Below the pieces are notes generated by a model that made no database searches, was not told the DNA's origin, and saw nothing but the letters and a program-made list of their open reading frames with translations. A program made the position numbers and the translations under genes. Below are positions 26,109-38,019 of a stretch of DNA of 64,000 nucleotides, piece by piece. The stretch is from Microcebus murinus (Eukaryota > Chordata > Mammalia > Primates > Cheirogaleidae): assembly GCF_040939455.1 (NCBI RefSeq), contig NC_134116.1:41617400-41681399 (forward strand), given 5' to 3'. Numbering within the stretch: position 1 is the first letter of the stretch; each line of letters starts with the position of its first letter.

Positions 26109-27663
26109 ACCATAGTAAATAACATTGACAACTGAAAAGAAGATACTTTCTTTTAAATGAAGTAAGTCTAAATTAAGTCATTCAAGGCTGATGTGGCAGC
26201 CCTTGTTGTCATCTAGCTCTTTGTGTGGTCATCATTATCTATGGCTCTCACTGATTTAAGGTGGCTGCTGGAGCTTCCACCATCCCATTTGTATCCTGGT
26301 TAGTAGAATGAAATAAGAAAAGGAGTGCCCCACGTTCTTTTAAATGATTTCCTAAGACATGTCTTCCTTTCATTTACAAAGTATTGCCTGGAACTTAGTC
26401 ACATGGTTATCACTAGCTGCAAAGAAATTAGTCCACTTTTGAGATCTAGTTCCATATGCAAGGTCTCTGGATGTTTGCTGACCACTCTATTAGGTCTACA
26501 TGTAGCTCTTTATTGTTTGGCGACTCACTAAACTAAAAGACAACTTATTTGCCTGAAATACATGCAGAAGAGAAGGAGCAGCAAGAATGGCATAAATATT
26601 CCATTTAGAACAAGTGTAGAATAGAAAACACTGGGGTCATTCAACCTCCAGAAATGTGTCCCAAATAAATTACTTATCTTTATAAATTTTAAAAAACAAA
26701 ACAAAAATAAAACAAAAGCAAAATTCTGCCAGGCAGGAATAGTGAAGTCCCTTAACCTGGTGGTATAATATTATCCCTTGGTTATATTATCTGCTCCTAC
26801 CTTTGCTCTCTGAAGAGCCTCTCCTACCATTGTCTTCTTTGGTCGCTTGTTCTGCCCTTTTTGGAAGGTTCTTCCTTCTCCTTGATTCTCTATGGCAATT
26901 TCTAACGTGGGCAGTGGAGGGTGTTACTTCACAGAGTCTGCAAGAATTTTAAAGTTCATTTCCTTTCAGTGCAGGTTCGGGTAGTACTAAAGTTTTAATT
27001 CTATCAGACAGTTGCAGTCCAGGCTTTTGGTTTCTTTTGGCATTCAGATCTTGTGGTTTTTAAGCCTGAGCCTACCTTGAGACCACTTAAAAGGATAGGC
27101 TTGGGTGGGAAGACAACATAGTTAATCTGATATTTGCTGCTAGTGTGCCTCCCATTGTCTGTCAAAGAACAATTAATGGAACGCCTTTTTAAAAGCTTTG
27201 GGGCCAGTATTAATCTCCTGCTGAGGTTGTTTCTTTAAAGTAAACTTACAAGTGTGTCAGTTTGGAGCACAGAGCAGTTGTCTTTTTTAAACTTTAATCC
27301 CGAAAGGCTTCAAATTTAATGCATTTAGATTGCAGACTACAGAGAGAGATAGAACCCTAACATCACTGCCTACAGTTAAACTGGATCAAATCTGAATTCA
27401 TCTCTCCTACAACTTTGTTGAAAGCGTCAAGAAGCAGCTACCACAGACCACACTCTAATTTTTCTACACTTTCCCTCAAGGCCATTCAGTCTGCTTTCCA
27501 GACAGCCTTTCATCTACTTTCCAAAGTATGACAGGCAGGAGTTTGACCAAATGTTTTACCATTGAATTTTAAGTGTTGCCAGCTTCCCAGCCTATAATAC
27601 TGGGGACACGTTTTAGGTTCTGATATTTTAGTACTCTATGCCCAAGTAATAAATAAATATGTC
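26103..27663. other. 1.6 kb of unassigned DNA, possible conserved element
   Basis: No gene or named repeat is recognised. About 27120-27340 has balanced composition, is free of repeat landmarks and contains several homeodomain-like ATTA cores ('caattaatgg', 'gtattaatctcc') and a TTTAAA box, which makes it a candidate conserved non-coding element. That is inference from composition only. Confidence 0.35.

Positions 27664-27696
<33 letters not shown>
27664..27696. repeat. (TCTA)n tetranucleotide microsatellite
   Basis: About eight TCTA units form a perfect tetranucleotide tract (GATA/TAGA on the minus strand). Confidence 0.97.
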
Positions 27697-27718
27697 ATTA
27701 CTTTCACAATTTTATATA

Positions 27719-27741
27719 TATGTGTGTGTGTGTGTGTGTGT
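27719..27741. repeat. (TG)n microsatellite
   Basis: Eleven TG units, preceded by a TATATA run. It is the reverse complement in type of the AC tract about 50 bp downstream. Confidence 0.96.
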
Positions 27742-27791
27742 ACATATAATTGTGGTAATCTGAAACAAAGAGACTCATAAATTAGTTGCTT

Positions 27792-27793
<2 letters not shown>

Positions 27794-27833
<40 letters not shown>
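27794..27833. repeat. (AC)n microsatellite
   Basis: About nineteen perfect AC units. The Cys/Val run in the 107-codon minus frame at 27693-28016 comes from this tract, so that frame is not a gene. Confidence 0.97.
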
Positions 27834-27835
<2 letters not shown>

Positions 27836-28404
27836 AATTTATTTCTCTCTTTGAGATGCCAAGTACACCACGGCTGATAGGCAAGACTCCAATGTCATCA
27901 AAAACCCAGGCCTTTATCTTTATTCTACACCACACCAGTGGAATGGCACTTACCACTATGCTCACTTGGAGGCCAGTGGGGCTGCTGCAGTTCTGACCAG
28001 TATATCCACATGGCAAACTACAGAAGGGAAGGTGTTAAAAATAGTTGACTCCACTTAGAGTGGGGGAACCTTTTGTATTATTGTCCCTCTAACTTGAATC
28101 ATCTTGCTTACTAGCCTTCCTAGTTGTTCTATACAACACTTATATATCATTGCTCACAATTTCATCATCTGGTTGAAAAAGTTCCAACATAAAGAATCAT
28201 TGTCTTTTATTATAGGTAGCAATATGTCCAATTAAAAATTGAATTTCTGCTACTAAAGAAGAAGATGAGAATGGCAGATGAGGTAGGCAGGCAGAGGGAA
28301 ATGAAAGAGCGTAAGAGAGATATACAGAAGGAAATAGACTTATTATGAAATTTTCAGTTAAAAGATATCACTCTTTTCTTCTCTGGTTAAACCATGCCTT
28401 TATA
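27834..28404. repeat. Possible old dispersed repeat, then unassigned sequence
   Basis: About 27734-28035, on both sides of the AC tract, reads 'aattagttgcttaaaacac', 'aaatttatttctctctttg', 'aggcctttatctttattc' and 'agaagggaaggtg'. This order recalls a common dispersed repeat interrupted by the microsatellite, which I cannot name. Beyond 28040 nothing is recognised. Confidence 0.3.
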
Positions 28405-28725
28405 AAAATTTCTTTTTAGAGAACAGGGTCTCCTTGTCAACCAGGCTGGAGTGCAGTGATGCAATCATAGCTCACTGCTGCCTTGAAACTCCTGGGCTCA
28501 AGCGTTCCTCTTGCCTCACCATCCTGGGTAGCTGGGACCACAAGGAAGCACTATCACACCAGGATAATTAAAAACAAATTTTTTTCTTATGTTTTTTGGA
28601 GAGATGAGTTCTCACTATGATGCCCAAGCTGGTCTTGAACTCCTGGCCTCAAGAGATCCTCCTGCCTCAACCTCCCAAAGTTCTGTGATTACAGGCATGA
28701 GCCCCTATGCTTGGCTCTCTCTTTC
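28405..28725 (-). repeat. Antisense AluJ-like SINE, old
   Basis: Antisense Alu landmarks run in order: 'gggtctccttgtcaaccagg', 'ctggagtgcagtgatgcaat', 'ctcactgctgccttgaaac', 'tgggtagctgggaccacaa', then the second arm 'gcccaagctggtcttgaac' and 'ctcccaaagttctgtgatta' ending 'gcccctatgcttggct'. Both arms are present, about 15-20% diverged by eye, which fits the ancient AluJ group shared across primates rather than the younger lemur-type copies at 38.6 and 47.8 kb. Confidence 0.92.
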
Positions 28726-28970
28726 TTAAAGATCAATATGCTATGGTGTAATGTCCATAGCATCAAAGCTAGGCAACCATCTGTTTATCCAAATTACAAC
28801 ACTTTATGATTAAAAAAGAATACTGTTTATATGCTAGAACAGTGGCTATAAACTGGAATATTCCTGGTAAAATCAAGATATATGGACACTGTTTTCATGT
28901 TTATGAGAAACTGCACTACCTCTTAACATTTACATTCTCAATAGCCTAGGGCTAGGGCTAGTGTTACTCT
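28726..28970. other. Unassigned stretch
   Basis: Nothing is recognised here. A small triple 'gggcta' iteration lies at about 28948-28963, close to the boundary with the next L1 piece. Confidence 0.5.
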
Positions 28971-28974
28971 AGCA

Positions 28975-29430
28975 TTAATAACAGTAATAACCAATACTAG
29001 TAGATCAAAGCATTCTATTGGTCTGTAATTTTCTTTTTTTGTTAGGTCCTCTAATGGCTCTATTATCAGAGTGATAGTGACTTCATAGAATGAGTGAAGG
29101 AGGATTCCCTCCTTCTTGATGTTAGGAAATATTTTCAGTAGGATAGGTGTCAATTCATCTTTGTAGGTCTGGTAGAATTCAGCTGTGGATCCATCTGGTC
29201 CTGGGATTTTTTGTTGTTTGGGGAGATTTTTTATTACTATGTCAAACTCACTACCATTATTGCTCTGCTCAGGTTTTCTATTTCTTCTTGAGTCAAATTT
29301 GGGAGGTTGTGTGATTCCAAATATTCAACCATTTCCTCTTGATTTTCTAGTTTGTATGCACAGAATTTTTTATAGTAATATCGGATGCTATTTTGAATTT
29401 CTGTGATAAAAGAAAGAATCAGTGCAATTG
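28975..29430 (-). mobile_element. Antisense L1 ORF2 fragment (reverse transcriptase N-terminal part)
   Basis: Read on the minus strand from about 29430, the translation gives IQNSIRYYYKKFCAYKLENQ, then EEMVEYLESHNLPNLTQEEI, then (in another frame) the IPGPDGST, AEFYQT and ELTPILLKIFPNIKKEG landmarks and KENYRP. This is the start of the L1 ORF2 reverse transcriptase domain. At least one frameshift separates the blocks and the catalytic FADD-type motif is not included. It abuts an L1 in the other orientation and overlaps it in element coordinates, so the two cannot be one simple copy. Confidence 0.85.
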
Positions 29431-29444
29431 ACAATAAGACAACT

Positions 29445-30790
29445 GAAATTATTCAGTCAGGAACAATAATAAGAAAGGATGAAAGAAAAGTGAACAGAGC
29501 ATAAGAGATACGTGGGAAACCATCAAGTGGAATAACATAGAGATTATGGAAGTAGCAGAAGGAGATAAGATAGAAAAAGGGCAGAAAGGATATTTGAAGA
29601 AATAATGGCAAAAAACTCTCCCAAATTGATGGAAAAAAAATGAAACTACACATATAAGAAGCCTAATGAACTCAAAGAAGCATAATCTCAGGGAGCCACA
29701 CTAAGGTACATTATAATCAAACTGTCAAAAGACAAAGACTAAGAGATAATATTGAAAGCATCAAGAACGAAGCAACTGGTCATATACAAGAAATTCTCAA
29801 TAAAGTATCTTTCTCTATTACAATGGAATGAAGCTAGAAATCTATAACAGAAGGAAAACTGGAAAATCTACTCATATACACAAGTTAACAACATGCTGTC
29901 AACCAACCAACGAGTCAAATAAGAAATCACAAAGGAAATTAGACAATTTGTAAAGATAATAAAAATATAACATACTGAATATTATGGGGAGTAAAAAAGT
30001 ACTGCTCAGAGGAAAATTTATAACTGTGAAAAACTATATCTACAAAAATTGAATCAATAACTTTATACTTTAAGGAAGTAAAAAAAGGAGGAGCAAACTA
30101 AATCCAAAACAGCTGAAGGAAGAAAATAAATAAATAAGAAGATTAGCATAGCAATAAAATAGAAAAGAGGAAAAAAATGGAGAAAACCAATGAAACCAAA
30201 AGTCGATCCTTCTAAAACATAAACAAAATTGATAAACCTTTAGGTGGCTTAATTAAAAAAAAAAAGAGAGAGAGATGACAAAAATCATTAAAATAAAAAA
30301 TGAAAGTGAGGACATTACTTCTGACTTTAGAGAAATGATAAGGATTAAAAGAGAAGAGTATAAAGTGTACACCAACAAATTAGAGCACTTAGATGAAATG
30401 GACAAATTCCTAGAAACATGTAAAGTATCAAAACTGACTCAAGATGAAAATAACAGACTAGATAGCATGGGAATAGACACACATGTAAAGGTTCAACTGA
30501 CTTTTAATAAGGGTGACAAATTAATTCAATGGGGAATGGATAGGAGTTTAATTACATGGTGCTGAAAAAATAGAGTATTCACTTAAAAATGAAGTCTTTA
30601 ATTTAGAGTATAAAGAAAAAAATTATTCAACATTGAATATGAAACGAACATGAAAATTAAAACTGAAATATGTCTAGAAGAAAATATAGGAGAAAATCTA
30701 CACATGGGGTAGAATTTTCAAGAATTTGATTTGTGAAAATTTTAGAATTAACAAAATCTTTTATGATAAACTGAGTTAAAAATAATTAAT
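29445..30790 (+). mobile_element. Sense L1M with ORF1 end joined to ORF2 pieces
   Basis: Sense L1 in three blocks. 29460-29795 corresponds to the C-terminal part of ORF1 and shows 'gggaaaccatcaagtgg', 'atttgaagaaataatggc' and 'caaactgtcaaaagacaaag'. 29800-30455 is ORF2 upstream of and entering the reverse transcriptase region ('acaatggaatgaagctagaa', 'gaggaaaatttataactgtg', 'aaaccaatgaaaccaaaagt', then DEMDKFLETCKVSKLTQDEN). 30456-30780 is a later ORF2 block ('tcaactgacttttaataagg', 'tctagaagaaaatatagg'). So at least two internal segments are missing. The 96-codon frame at 30275-30565 is part of this decayed ORF2. Confidence 0.82.
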
Positions 30791-33700
30791 TCATATGTGG
30801 TTATATGCTTATATTCATTTTCTGGGTTTTTTTGACCAATTTCTGTTAAACTATATTAGCATTCCAAACTCATTTTACAAATTGATAAGGAACGAGTCCA
30901 TTCTCCCAAGTATTTATGAAATGAATTGAAGAAGGGAAGCAGAAAGATAGGAAAAATGAAAGACACCCTAAAATTTAGTAAGATATATTTTAAAAATAAT
31001 GAATATTTGGTATACATATGGTTATTATATTTACTTTTAAATATACTATTTATTATTTATTGATGATGACAAAATTTCAACTTGGCCATAGAGATCAGAA
31101 AATATATTAAAAATAGAGAAAGTACAAGTTAAATAAGAAGAAAATAGAGGGGTGGTGCTGGAGAAAAAGGGAAAGCTGTAATAAAAAATTTGAATAAATG
31201 ATTTCAGAAAGTGATAGGAATAAAGTTATATCTGGGATAAATATGTGATATATCTAGGTTAAATATTCATCCAAATATGAAATTAATTTGGAAATGACAG
31301 AGCATAAAATATTTATTATAAGTTTCTGAAAATAGAACGCACCTATATGCTTGCCTCAAACTTGATGTTTAGTTTCTTGCAACCTTACTGGTAACAGAAT
31401 TCTTGTACAAAAATATGAAAGTCTATAAGAAGTAGGGAAGACACAATTGGCCTGCAGTTAATGAATATTGAGTTTCTGGGCCCTGTATGGGCAAAGATAT
31501 TTAGTAAGATTCGGGGCAGGATCCTAACAATGTTTTTAGGTGACCACACAATTAAAGAAGAATCTAATATTTTGTAATATTTAAGTCCACAAAAACTGAA
31601 TTTGTTTCTGCTCAACAGGTATAAGAAGACTTAGATAACAAGTGGGCATGTAAATAACTTTCAAATAGTTTAGGTTACTAAAAATTAATAAAGGCATCAG
31701 ATGAAATAAAAATATCAGTAACATTAATAAATGCTGCAAGTATACTTTTTTGAAAAATCTTTTGCTTGTTGAAAACTTTTCACAATGCCTCTCTTCTGCA
31801 ATCTCAACAAAATGTTTTTAAATTGGTTTTACATTCTTGCAGAGAGTGTGAATTTTAAAGTCATTCTTTCCATTTTCCCTGTGTCTAGTCCTGAATCCAA
31901 ACATTCAATGCCTTCCTGATTTTACAGCCTGGTTTTGTTGACTCTTGTCTCTGGGGTCTCACTGTGATTCCAAAACTGCAGAGTAACTCAGATGCTTGAG
32001 AAGGAAAAAGCTTTGTTTAAGTTTTATTTAACCTAGTCAGCTCACCAGAGTTGGATAGGCATTTCTCAAACACTCTTTTCAATAAACTCAATAAAAAGCG
32101 TTATGTAGCCCTGCAGCAATTAATGGTAGCTTTATGCCAGCCTGCATAAGAATCCAATAGAGAACTACAATATGGCCCTGTCAGGACTTTTTAAATGTGC
32201 CCCATCCATTGTATTCTAACAAATACAGACTAGGTCTAAGATTTTAGTTTTATTTTGGTTCACCTTCTTTTTTGTTTGTTTGTTTTGTATAGTTTAGCTG
32301 CAAAAATCACCATTCCATTCCATTTTTTTCTATTGTTTCTTCTCTAGTTAATTTTTTTTCTTGTTGTTTCTAATAGATACAGCTCACAATCTTTGTGTCA
32401 TGCAAGAGTAATCTGGGATGCTCTCTACCCTTGATCAAGATATGCTTTCTCAGTTATATTCTTAATCAATCAGGGATCAGAATTCTGCCAATTCACAAGA
32501 ACTCCAACGATAGATTTTGATCTTAATAGGCATAAGTTCAAGAGTTAGGTGGTATTAAACTGCCAGGAGAATATGTGAGATGTTCTGGGAATAATGGCAA
32601 TACCATATTCCCTGTGTGAGTGCCTCAGCGAAGGGTCATATAATTACCAGAAATTCCAAAGTCTGCATCCCTCACATGGGCAAGTTTTCATAGTTTACTA
32701 TCCACAAGTTTCTGGCTAGAATGGTTTCTGTACTAGAATGTATTCTAAAAATGTATTCTAAAAATTCAGGTGGAGGAAGGACTTTGAAGATGTGATATTT
32801 CATCTATGATGGGAAGAAAAACATGTCATTTTAAATGGTATTTATAGAATTACTGTGAAGTGGGTAACTTTTCCTTATAAACACACCCTAACACACATGT
32901 TTCATTATGAAGATGATCAATAGTCTTGAACAAAGTAAAGCTAGGGAAAGAGAACTCTTCTGCAAAAGTTAAAAGGAGTTGCTGGAGAACAGCAGATAAC
33001 AGAAGAGAAAGGAGGGGGACATGAAAGAACAGGTGGAAACCAGTGGGGGGTGGGTATGGTAGTCAGCAAGAAATTCCTGAGGTTAAGAGGGGCCAAATGA
33101 CTTCAGAAAACTGTGCCTAATGCTTATAATTTATTTGTTTGTTTACTTCATGTCAATGTGATTCCCTTTCATCATCTCAAACATTCAGTTAAGGTTGTGT
33201 GCATGATATTCTCAAATAATTAAAGAAAAAAGTCTTTCTGAAAATAACTGAGTCAACATGGTATATAGAGAAGAGATCTACCTTCTAAAGGCAAAATGGA
33301 AGTCAGATCAAATTTAGCAAAACTAGAAAATAGAGCAAGAGATGAAAATAAAAGTGCATATTTTTGAAAATTCACATATATCCTAGAGTGAAGTGGTACC
33401 AGAGAGGGATAGAAAAGAATGAATTTATTTAAATATAAAAAGGATTATACAATTAATCAAAACTTCTGCATAGTATGATATTCATAAAAATAATGTTTAG
33501 TTGTTTTAACAATGAACTTCACCTTTTAGTGGGACGATACAATAAATGTCTGTTTTTTACCTGCACCACAGTTCAAGGTGGGTTGCGAGGCTATTTTGGG
33601 TGACTTTCTTTCAATCAATAACTCAAGGATTTTTCCGTCTGCCATCTCAGCTTCCTGACCTTTCAGTGATGTTAATGGCAGATAAAAAGACTAGAGGATC

Positions 33701-34470
33701 ATATGAGACATTTTATGAATAGATCTGAAAAGTACAAATAAGTTTTACTTACATTCCATTGGCCAGAACCCACTAAACTAACTGTAGGTGAGGATGGGAA
33801 CTGTTGCTCTCCAAAGTGGTCTTGCTGTGCATCTGTCCAGTTTCTGTCACAAGAATATCTAAGTTTATTGCTATCATCAGTTAGAATGAGAAAAAGGGAG
33901 GCAGGAGTTTGGGAGTAGAACAAATGAAAAGCTCCATTTATTACAATTTAATAAAATCATACTTTAAGTTTTGTGTCTAACCTCTGGATTGTAATCAACA
34001 TAGCTTGAAGTCCAAGTCTCAGTTGATCCCTCCATTTTGAAATCTATGTATAGGTTATCAATTCTCTTCAAAAAATATGTAGATATTTTAAGGACCCTCT
34101 AAAAGGAAAGCATGGATGTTTTCTCTTTTATGAGCAAGAGGTTAGAAGACAGCATTGACCTGAATATCAATGATATCAATTGTGAGCTAGAAAATAGGTG
34201 GGATACTATTGCCATATTGACATTGTCCCCAATCCCAATCTTTTAAATAGGCTAAGTAGCAAGTGGAAGTTAAGGAAACAGGTGGAAAGTATCTAAGAAG
34301 GATCATATTTTCTTTCTTTGCTTTCTTTCAGATTAGCTGACTTTAGGTTTATCTCTTTTGTAGGATCTAGTAGAAAGCTGTGAGAAATAGATAACAAATA
34401 TCAATATTTTGAGTTTTCCTATCATTTCCTAATAACACTATAGATTCAAGGGCTATTTAATACCTTATGG
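30791..34470. other. 3.7 kb of unassigned AT-rich DNA
   Basis: No gene is supported; the frames at 31385-31615 and 33699-33923 (minus) match nothing I recognise. About 32085-32220 is comparatively complex ('gcaattaatggtagctttat', 'gccagcctgcataagaatcc') and could be conserved non-coding sequence. A TTTG/TTTT-rich stretch lies at 32262-32360, and 32730-32768 has a short tandem of 'gtattctaaaaat'. Confidence 0.45.
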
Positions 34471-34644
34471 CAAGCATCCTCAAACTACAACCTGTGGGCC
34501 ACATTTATCCAGCCCTCCGGGTGTTTTTGCTGCCACTGCCTGTCCTGCTTAGCAGCCGACCCGTCTGGAGCCCACAGTGTCCACTCTCCAATGGTCTGAG
34601 GGACAGTGAACTGGCCCCATGTTTAAAAAGTTTGAGGACCCCTG
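34471..34644. mobile_element. Short non-autonomous hAT element (MITE) with perfect 8-bp TSD
   Basis: The 174-bp insert has imperfect terminal inverted repeats: left 'caagcatcctcaaact' against the reverse complement of the right end 'caggggtcctcaaact' (13 of 16 identical). It is flanked on both sides by 'ccttatgg' (34463-34470 and 34645-34652), a perfect 8-bp duplication diagnostic of hAT-superfamily transposition. The interior is markedly more GC-rich than the surroundings and contains 'gtctgagggacagtgaactg'. It has no transposase coding capacity; the 75-codon frame across it is not a gene. I recall this terminal sequence from hAT families described as comparatively recent in mouse lemur, but cannot check it here. 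Confidence 0.9.
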
Positions 34645-34652
34645 CCTTATGG

Positions 34653-36604
34653 TATATCAGGAGACTCTTTAATCAAATGTTTACTGCTTTATAAATTCCA
34701 CACACTTTTCAGCCTAGGATACTTACATTCTCAAATCTGTATCCTCTACTCCACTAATTCCTTATTTTAGGATCATTTAATTGCGCCATTCCACTTCCCA
34801 TTTCCAGATTATTTATCACCTAGTATATTTTTTGGTTATAAGTAACAGAAATCTTGCCTAAATTGGCTTAAAAATGAAGCAATTTTTCCTTATATAGCAA
34901 GCGTTCTAGAAAGAAACGATTTCAAGGCTGTCACAGGTCTACAGTAACCTCTCTAAAATAATCTTCTTCCTCCTAAGGTTCTTGAATTCCAGAAGAAGCA
35001 CTGCTTCAGACTATAATATCATCATAGAATTTGGGCAAAGTTTTTTTTTTCCTCCCCCTGGCTTGGGTACCTCATTTTTTAATTAAGAAAGAAATCTTCC
35101 CAAGAAGTCACCCAACACACTTTTTGTGAAATTTCTTTGGCAACAATTGAATCATTTGTTCATCCCCTAAATAAAAGGGAAAAGGCAGAGAATTAAAAAA
35201 AAATTGGCATTTCAGTTTCTATAAGAGGCAAGATTTAGCTACAAATATTGGACTGAATTGCTTTTGGGTGAGTATATATCAACATCTGTCATACCTCTTA
35301 AGTAGATAACCATCAAGTGGCATTTTGTTATCTGGTAGGAACCTATGAACAGGCAAAATTTCACCCAAAAGGAGATTCAAATCTCTTATGTTGCTTGTAG
35401 CTGAATATTAATAAGAATGTTCATCATACAGTATAGAGGGGGCTGAACATCTTCTGCAGTCACCTAGCTGGTTTGCATATCTCCCTGTCCATGATACTGG
35501 CAAACTACACTCCTGCATAGCTATATTTTATATCATGGACTCTACTGGGTTTGTTGACCTCATGACCATGACTTTAAGAAAATGTTTAAGAATCTTTGCC
35601 TAAAATAAGCATGCTTGAATTAGATTGTGCGAGTCATGTTTTAGGTCACAGTAGTGGACATTTACCATTTTGGGCTCCTTTTGTTAGTAAATTCAGTCTC
35701 CTTTCTAGACAGTCCCCAATTGTATGTAGTCATGGTAGGAGGCAGTGGCCACTCTCATGAAAACTGGAGGAGTCAGATCCCACTTCTAGCACATGTAGGC
35801 ACTCACGTTATTTAAGCTTAGTCTATCTAAGTCTGCCTCCTGCGAATATGAACCATTAGTGAGTGATACAAGAACACAGGAATGGTGAGATGCCATATTT
35901 ATGACAGCAGTTGGTGTGGAGTCAGTGGAATTTAAATGCACTTTGCTCTGATTCCTGTTTACTAACCTTCTTTTTTCCTGTCACTTTCTAAAAAAATTTG
36001 TCCTCCAATTTTTTATAAGTTATGCGAGCTTCAAAGAATGCTTTAAATAAAGATTAAGATCTGTTAAGATCTTGTTTAAATTAGATGAGGCAAATTTTTG
36101 CACTTGTGTTAAAAACCTCTGAACTGTTGCAGTCGGTTATTGGTACTCAGCACGAGCTGCCATGCTGCAGCTCCAAGGTTGCTTGAGTAATAAGTACATC
36201 CAAGATTCAAACCTATTTCGGCCTGACTTCAAATCCCAAAGCTCTCTGTTCTAAGAAATTAATTTTTTAATGGTAGATGAAGGGATGACAACTTTATATG
36301 ACCGGATCAGAAACATTCTGTATTCTGTCTGTCTAGGTCAAAGTTTTACCCTTGGTATTCATATGATCTGAGGACCTGTGGTTGTAAAGCTGGAAATGGC
36401 TACATTGAAGGAGCTCTGGAAACAAAATTGTTCAATAGATAAGAGAGAAAGTTCATAGATAAGACAAAATATAAATATATTCCATTCTTTACATGTAAAA
36501 TGTACACCAGACCCAGAAAGAAATACAAGAGAAAGAGATCTAATGCCATCTAGTTTAGCTTCTTTAAGTTTCTTGCATGTTGCTTTATTGAAATTTAATA
36601 TGAT
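34653..36604. other. 2 kb of mostly unassigned DNA
   Basis: About 34838-35030 ('ttggttataagtaacagaaa', 'tggcttaaaaatgaagcaat') resembles a dispersed repeat with an antisense 'keeps its tail' layout, family unknown. About 36190-36260 ('agattcaaacctatttcgg', 'gacttcaaatcccaaagctc') could be the head of an antisense MIR. No gene is recognised. Confidence 0.4.
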
Positions 36605-36870
36605 TTAAAATTCACTATTAAATTGGAACTAACCAATGAACACATATGTGCATAGAGGGAAGTATAACTCAACAGAAATCAAACAGTGGAGGAGGGCAGA
36701 GAAGGGGATGGGCGAGAACCTTCCCATCATGGGTACAATGGGTACAATGAGCACTATCTGTGTGACAGGCACACTTATAATCCTGACTCAAACATTACGA
36801 AACCAATCCATGTGACCAACAGCATGTGTATCCACGTAATACTTTGAAGTAACAAAAAAAAGGCATCCTA
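36605..36870 (+). mobile_element. L1 3' UTR fragment, older subfamily
   Basis: 'cactattaaattggaactaa' opens the fragment, followed by 'gcacatatgtgcat'-like text, a GGAGGAGGGCAGAG stretch, 'atgagcactatctgtgtgac' and 'gcacacttataatcctgact', ending in an A-rich tail at about 36852-36860. It is the same 3' UTR type as the L1 at 2701-3180, truncated after the ORF2 stop. A small internal duplication of 'gggtacaat' occurs at about 36730-36748. Confidence 0.82.
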
Positions 36871-36899
36871 TGTGGAAAAAATTTGTAAATATCTATTGA

Positions 36900-37010
36900 A
36901 ATTTTTCAAAATAGGAAGTTGAGACTCTGAGAGGTTTAATGACAGGGTCAATGCTATTAATATAAGATCTAATCTAAAAAGAGGCAGATTGTGAACTAAT
37001 ACCCTTATTT
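36900..37010 (-). repeat. Possible MIR fragment
   Basis: 'gaagttgagactctgagagg', 'tttaatgacagggtcaatgc' and 'gaggcagattgtgaac' follow the antisense MIR order ('gaaactgaggc...agaggttaagtaacttgc...'). Decayed. Confidence 0.5.
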
Positions 37011-38019
37011 ATACATTCTGGGCCATGGTTTTGCCTGAATCCATGCAATCCACTTCAAAATGGACATCAATGTACTATTTTCAAAGGAAAGGAAAGGGTA
37101 ATATCTTTTTCTCAAAAATAGCCCAATTTCTGGGCAAGATGATTGGATAATATATTTTATTAACTCCACTGAGGGGCCACAATTCAAAGGAAGCTAAAAG
37201 CACAAATGTTTTATTTTAAAAATTAACTCTAAGTACAAAATATTGATTCTAGAGCAATTTTGTTCATAAGTAGTTCAGGTTTTTCTAAACACATAGGATT
37301 AATTCTGAGTAATAAAGTTCAATAAATGGTATGCAATTAATAGAGTTAGTACAGCTGGGACATTAGTACAAAATGTTACAGCAGATGGAGGATGTGTATA
37401 CTTTAAACAAAGTGGAATTGGCAAGCAGAATAGTTAGTAAAAGCAATAGCAAAATATATAAACAGTGGTCCATTAATCATATTAAGATGGAAAATAAACT
37501 GAACAGTCTTACTGATGTGTTAATGAACATTGGACTGGAACAAAGATAAAGTATTTGTTCAAAGGAAAGATACCAGGAAAAAAAAAAAAAGAAGAGATTC
37601 ACTTTTTTTTTTTTTTTAACAAGGCCTCCAGAGAGAAAAGAATAAATAAATATTTATAGGGCATACTTGACAAACAATCTCAAATGATAGGCCTGATTTT
37701 AGTAATAAAGTAATAGATTAAAATACACACAGTAATACAAATACATAGTTTATGTCTTGTATTTGATACTTCCAACTAGATTTTAAAATCTTATGGAAAA
37801 CTTTCTTTGAGTCCACATGTGAATTTTGCTATAAAAATTAGCTAAAAAGTAGTAAATTTAAACATATAAAATAAAGTTATGTGAAATACAGAGAGATTTA
37901 TAAAGCACATATTTGGGGTCAATCTTTTTTTAACAATTTTTTTATAGATTGTTTTAGGTATATTGGATCTATATCATTTTATTCTCATAGACACTACGAG
38001 GCATATGATACATTATTGC
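37011..38019. other. Unassigned AT-rich stretch with opposed A and T runs
   Basis: No gene is recognised. A run of 13 A (37578-37590) is followed 12 bases later by a run of 15 T (37603-37617), so a simple A/T hairpin is possible. Confidence 0.5.

Noticed and set aside
27693..28016. 107-codon minus frame with a Cys/Val run
   Set aside because: The run is the AC microsatellite in translation.
28940..28965. Telomere-like GGGCTA iteration
   Set aside because: Only about three short imperfect units; not TTAGGG and too short to mean an interstitial telomere.
37578..37617. Terminator-like hairpin from A13 and T15 runs
   Set aside because: Simple A and T runs are common in AT-rich mammalian DNA; there is no transcript context.
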